A stretch of 64,000 nt of DNA from Actinomucor elegans (taxonomy: Eukaryota; Mucoromycota; Mucoromycetes; Mucorales; Mucoraceae): assembly GCA_026027325.1 (NCBI GenBank), contig JAMSLZ010000011.1:124001-188000 (forward strand). The letters run 5' to 3'. Positions 62,975-64,000 of this stretch are shown piece by piece. Position numbers and translations under genes: made by a program. Within the stretch, counting starts at the first letter, position 1. Each line of letters begins with the position of its first letter. Below the pieces are notes generated by a model that worked only from the letters and a program-made list of their open reading frames with translations, ran no database searches and had not been told where the DNA came from.

Positions 62975-64000
62975 ATGGAAACTATTAATATTAAATATAA
63001 TTTACTAAGAGAATATCAAACTTTAACAAATGAATATTGGAAATTTTTAAATTATGGTTTGCCAATTATTAATCAAAAAAAATATCATACAAAAAGGCCA
63101 ATTCCTATTAATAAAATCAAGGAAATTAAAAAGGTTTTATTTGAGAAGTTGGGAATTATACCAGTTTATTTCTTTTTAGTTACATTGTTTGGTGATGGAA
63201 ACTATAGAGGATATAGTTTATATGTGGAGCCAATAATAAATAATTCAGAATTAAATGATTTTAACTTTGTATATCTTATTAGAAAAGATAAAAATATAAA
63301 TTTAGATGATGTTGAATTAAATTATAATGATCAATTTGGTAGTTTTAGATCAAAAATGGAGAAAGTTTTTTCTGATATTGGATTCATATTTCAGAGATTA
63401 AATAATAAAAAATCATTTTTAACATCTAATATAAATATATATAATATACAATTAAAAATTGCATCTGTACTTCTAAATATTAAAAGATATGTAAAATGGA
63501 CATGTTTATGTAACATTATAAATCATGTGATTTATAATTGTGTAACCAAACATTAATTGTTTTAAATAGAAAATAATAAAAATATAAAACACTTTTTAAA
63601 AAGTGTTCTAAATTGTTTTAAGAAGAAAATATAAATTATTAAAAAATGTTGACATGAATGGCAACTTTTTAATTTTTATTATTTTCAAATGACAAACAAT
63701 TTGATAATATTTTTTATATTTTCAGAAAGACAAACAATTAAATAATATAGAACATTACAGTTTTCAATCAAATTGGATGAATGATAACTTTGATTTCGAA
63801 TATAAAAATAATTTAACTAGTAATATAGATAGCTATAGTGCACCTCCAAAATTAAATGATAGAATAAATAATTTAGATAAAATGAAATTGTTACAACATC
63901 AATTTTTAGGATTACAATTATCAAATGTTATAAATGATTTAATAATAATATGGATTTAGAGATAGTTGTAAATGATGATGAAAATATTTATGAGATTGAT
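62975..64000 (+). pseudogene. Transposase remnant of element D
   Basis: It starts METINIKYNLL, 15 bp after CAAAAATTGAATT. After GDGNYRG it jumps in frame to YSLYVEP, losing about 170 residues including the first catalytic Asp. A further 230 bp of foreign AT-rich sequence (63499-63728) splits the C-terminal part, and a frameshift lies near 63935-63950 before the chromodomain (NIYEID at the window edge). It cannot encode an active enzyme, but its termini may still be mobilised by a related one. Confidence 0.85.
63499..63728 (+). repeat. Inserted AT-rich block in element D, also present in B and C
   Basis: About 230 bp interrupting the transposase frame. It has a palindrome AACACTTTTTAAAAAGTGTT and the segments ATTAATTGTTTTAAATAGAA and AATGACAAACAATTTGATAA. 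Similar segments occur at about 27480-27590 in B (opposite orientation relative to the gene) and 36150-36235 in C. Exact ends were not determined. Confidence 0.5.

Larger units (their letters stand above)
62668..64000 (+). mobile_element. DDE-chromodomain transposon D, degenerate, right end off window
   Basis: It starts GAGGGATATC in LINE 1e, with CAA just outside as the presumed 3-bp duplication. A 232-bp repeat related to that of B is followed by a damaged transposase. The second direct repeat, if present, lies beyond 64000. Confidence 0.75.

Noticed and set aside
63490..63728. Intron in the D transposase (GTAAAATGG to TTTTCAG)
   Set aside because: Homologues A and B have no intron here, the length is unlike the 55-65 bp introns of the window, and the block occurs outside genes in B and C.

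Overview
The window looks like a transposon graveyard and nursery in an early-diverging (Mucoromycota-type) fungus. Reasons: short GT-AG introns of about 55-65 bp, AT-rich intergenic DNA, L1-like LINEs with CCHC ORF1 proteins, a chromovirus, Tc1/mariner, Merlin (IS1595-like) and Tnp2/CACTA-type genes. No housekeeping gene, rRNA or convincing tRNA is visible. Dense L1-like LINEs recall the Grem-LINE1 elements that mark pericentromeres in Mucor, so a pericentromeric position is plausible but not shown.

Layout. 71-3043: intact six-exon Tnp2-type transposase gene. 4130-6566: DDE transposon A. 7112-62667: an array of LINE copies of two related families. Family 1: fragment 1b (7112-7925), 1a (7926-15405), 1c (43377-49060), 1d (49061-54561), 1e (59035-62667). 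Family 2: 2a (15406-29802), 2b (29851-38093, the only plus-strand copy), 2c (38094-43376), 2d (56965-59034). Into these are nested a Tc1/mariner (13144-14760, in 1a), DDE transposon B (19384-27892, in 2a), a Ty3 chromovirus (20900-27063, in B), DDE transposon C (34218-36616, in 2b), a Merlin (50180-52258, in 1d), a second Merlin at the 1d/2d junction (54562-56964), a solo repeat of family B (61104-61335, in 1e) and DDE transposon D (62668 to the window end, in 1e).

The most unusual system is the DDE transposon group A-D. Each carries an IS5/PIF-like DDE transposase with a C-terminal chromodomain. In A, B and C the gene lies between two long direct repeats (401, 232 and 239 bp) that are equal in length within each element. 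Each repeat has its own short inverted ends, and the whole unit is bounded by a 3-bp target duplication (TGT, TGA, ACT). The solo 232-bp repeat has its own 3-bp duplication (CTT). The form is that of an LTR element, but the enzyme is a cut-and-paste transposase. I know of no described eukaryotic superfamily with this build.

Second theme: LINEs preferentially sit in the 5' UTR of other LINEs, building head-to-tail arrays, and every preserved ORF1/ORF2 junction is TAATG. Intact coding capacity remains in LINE 1c (both ORFs), LINE 2c ORF2, the chromovirus, the transposase of A, the four-exon Merlin gene and the Tnp2-type gene. Near-identical repeat pairs point to recent activity.
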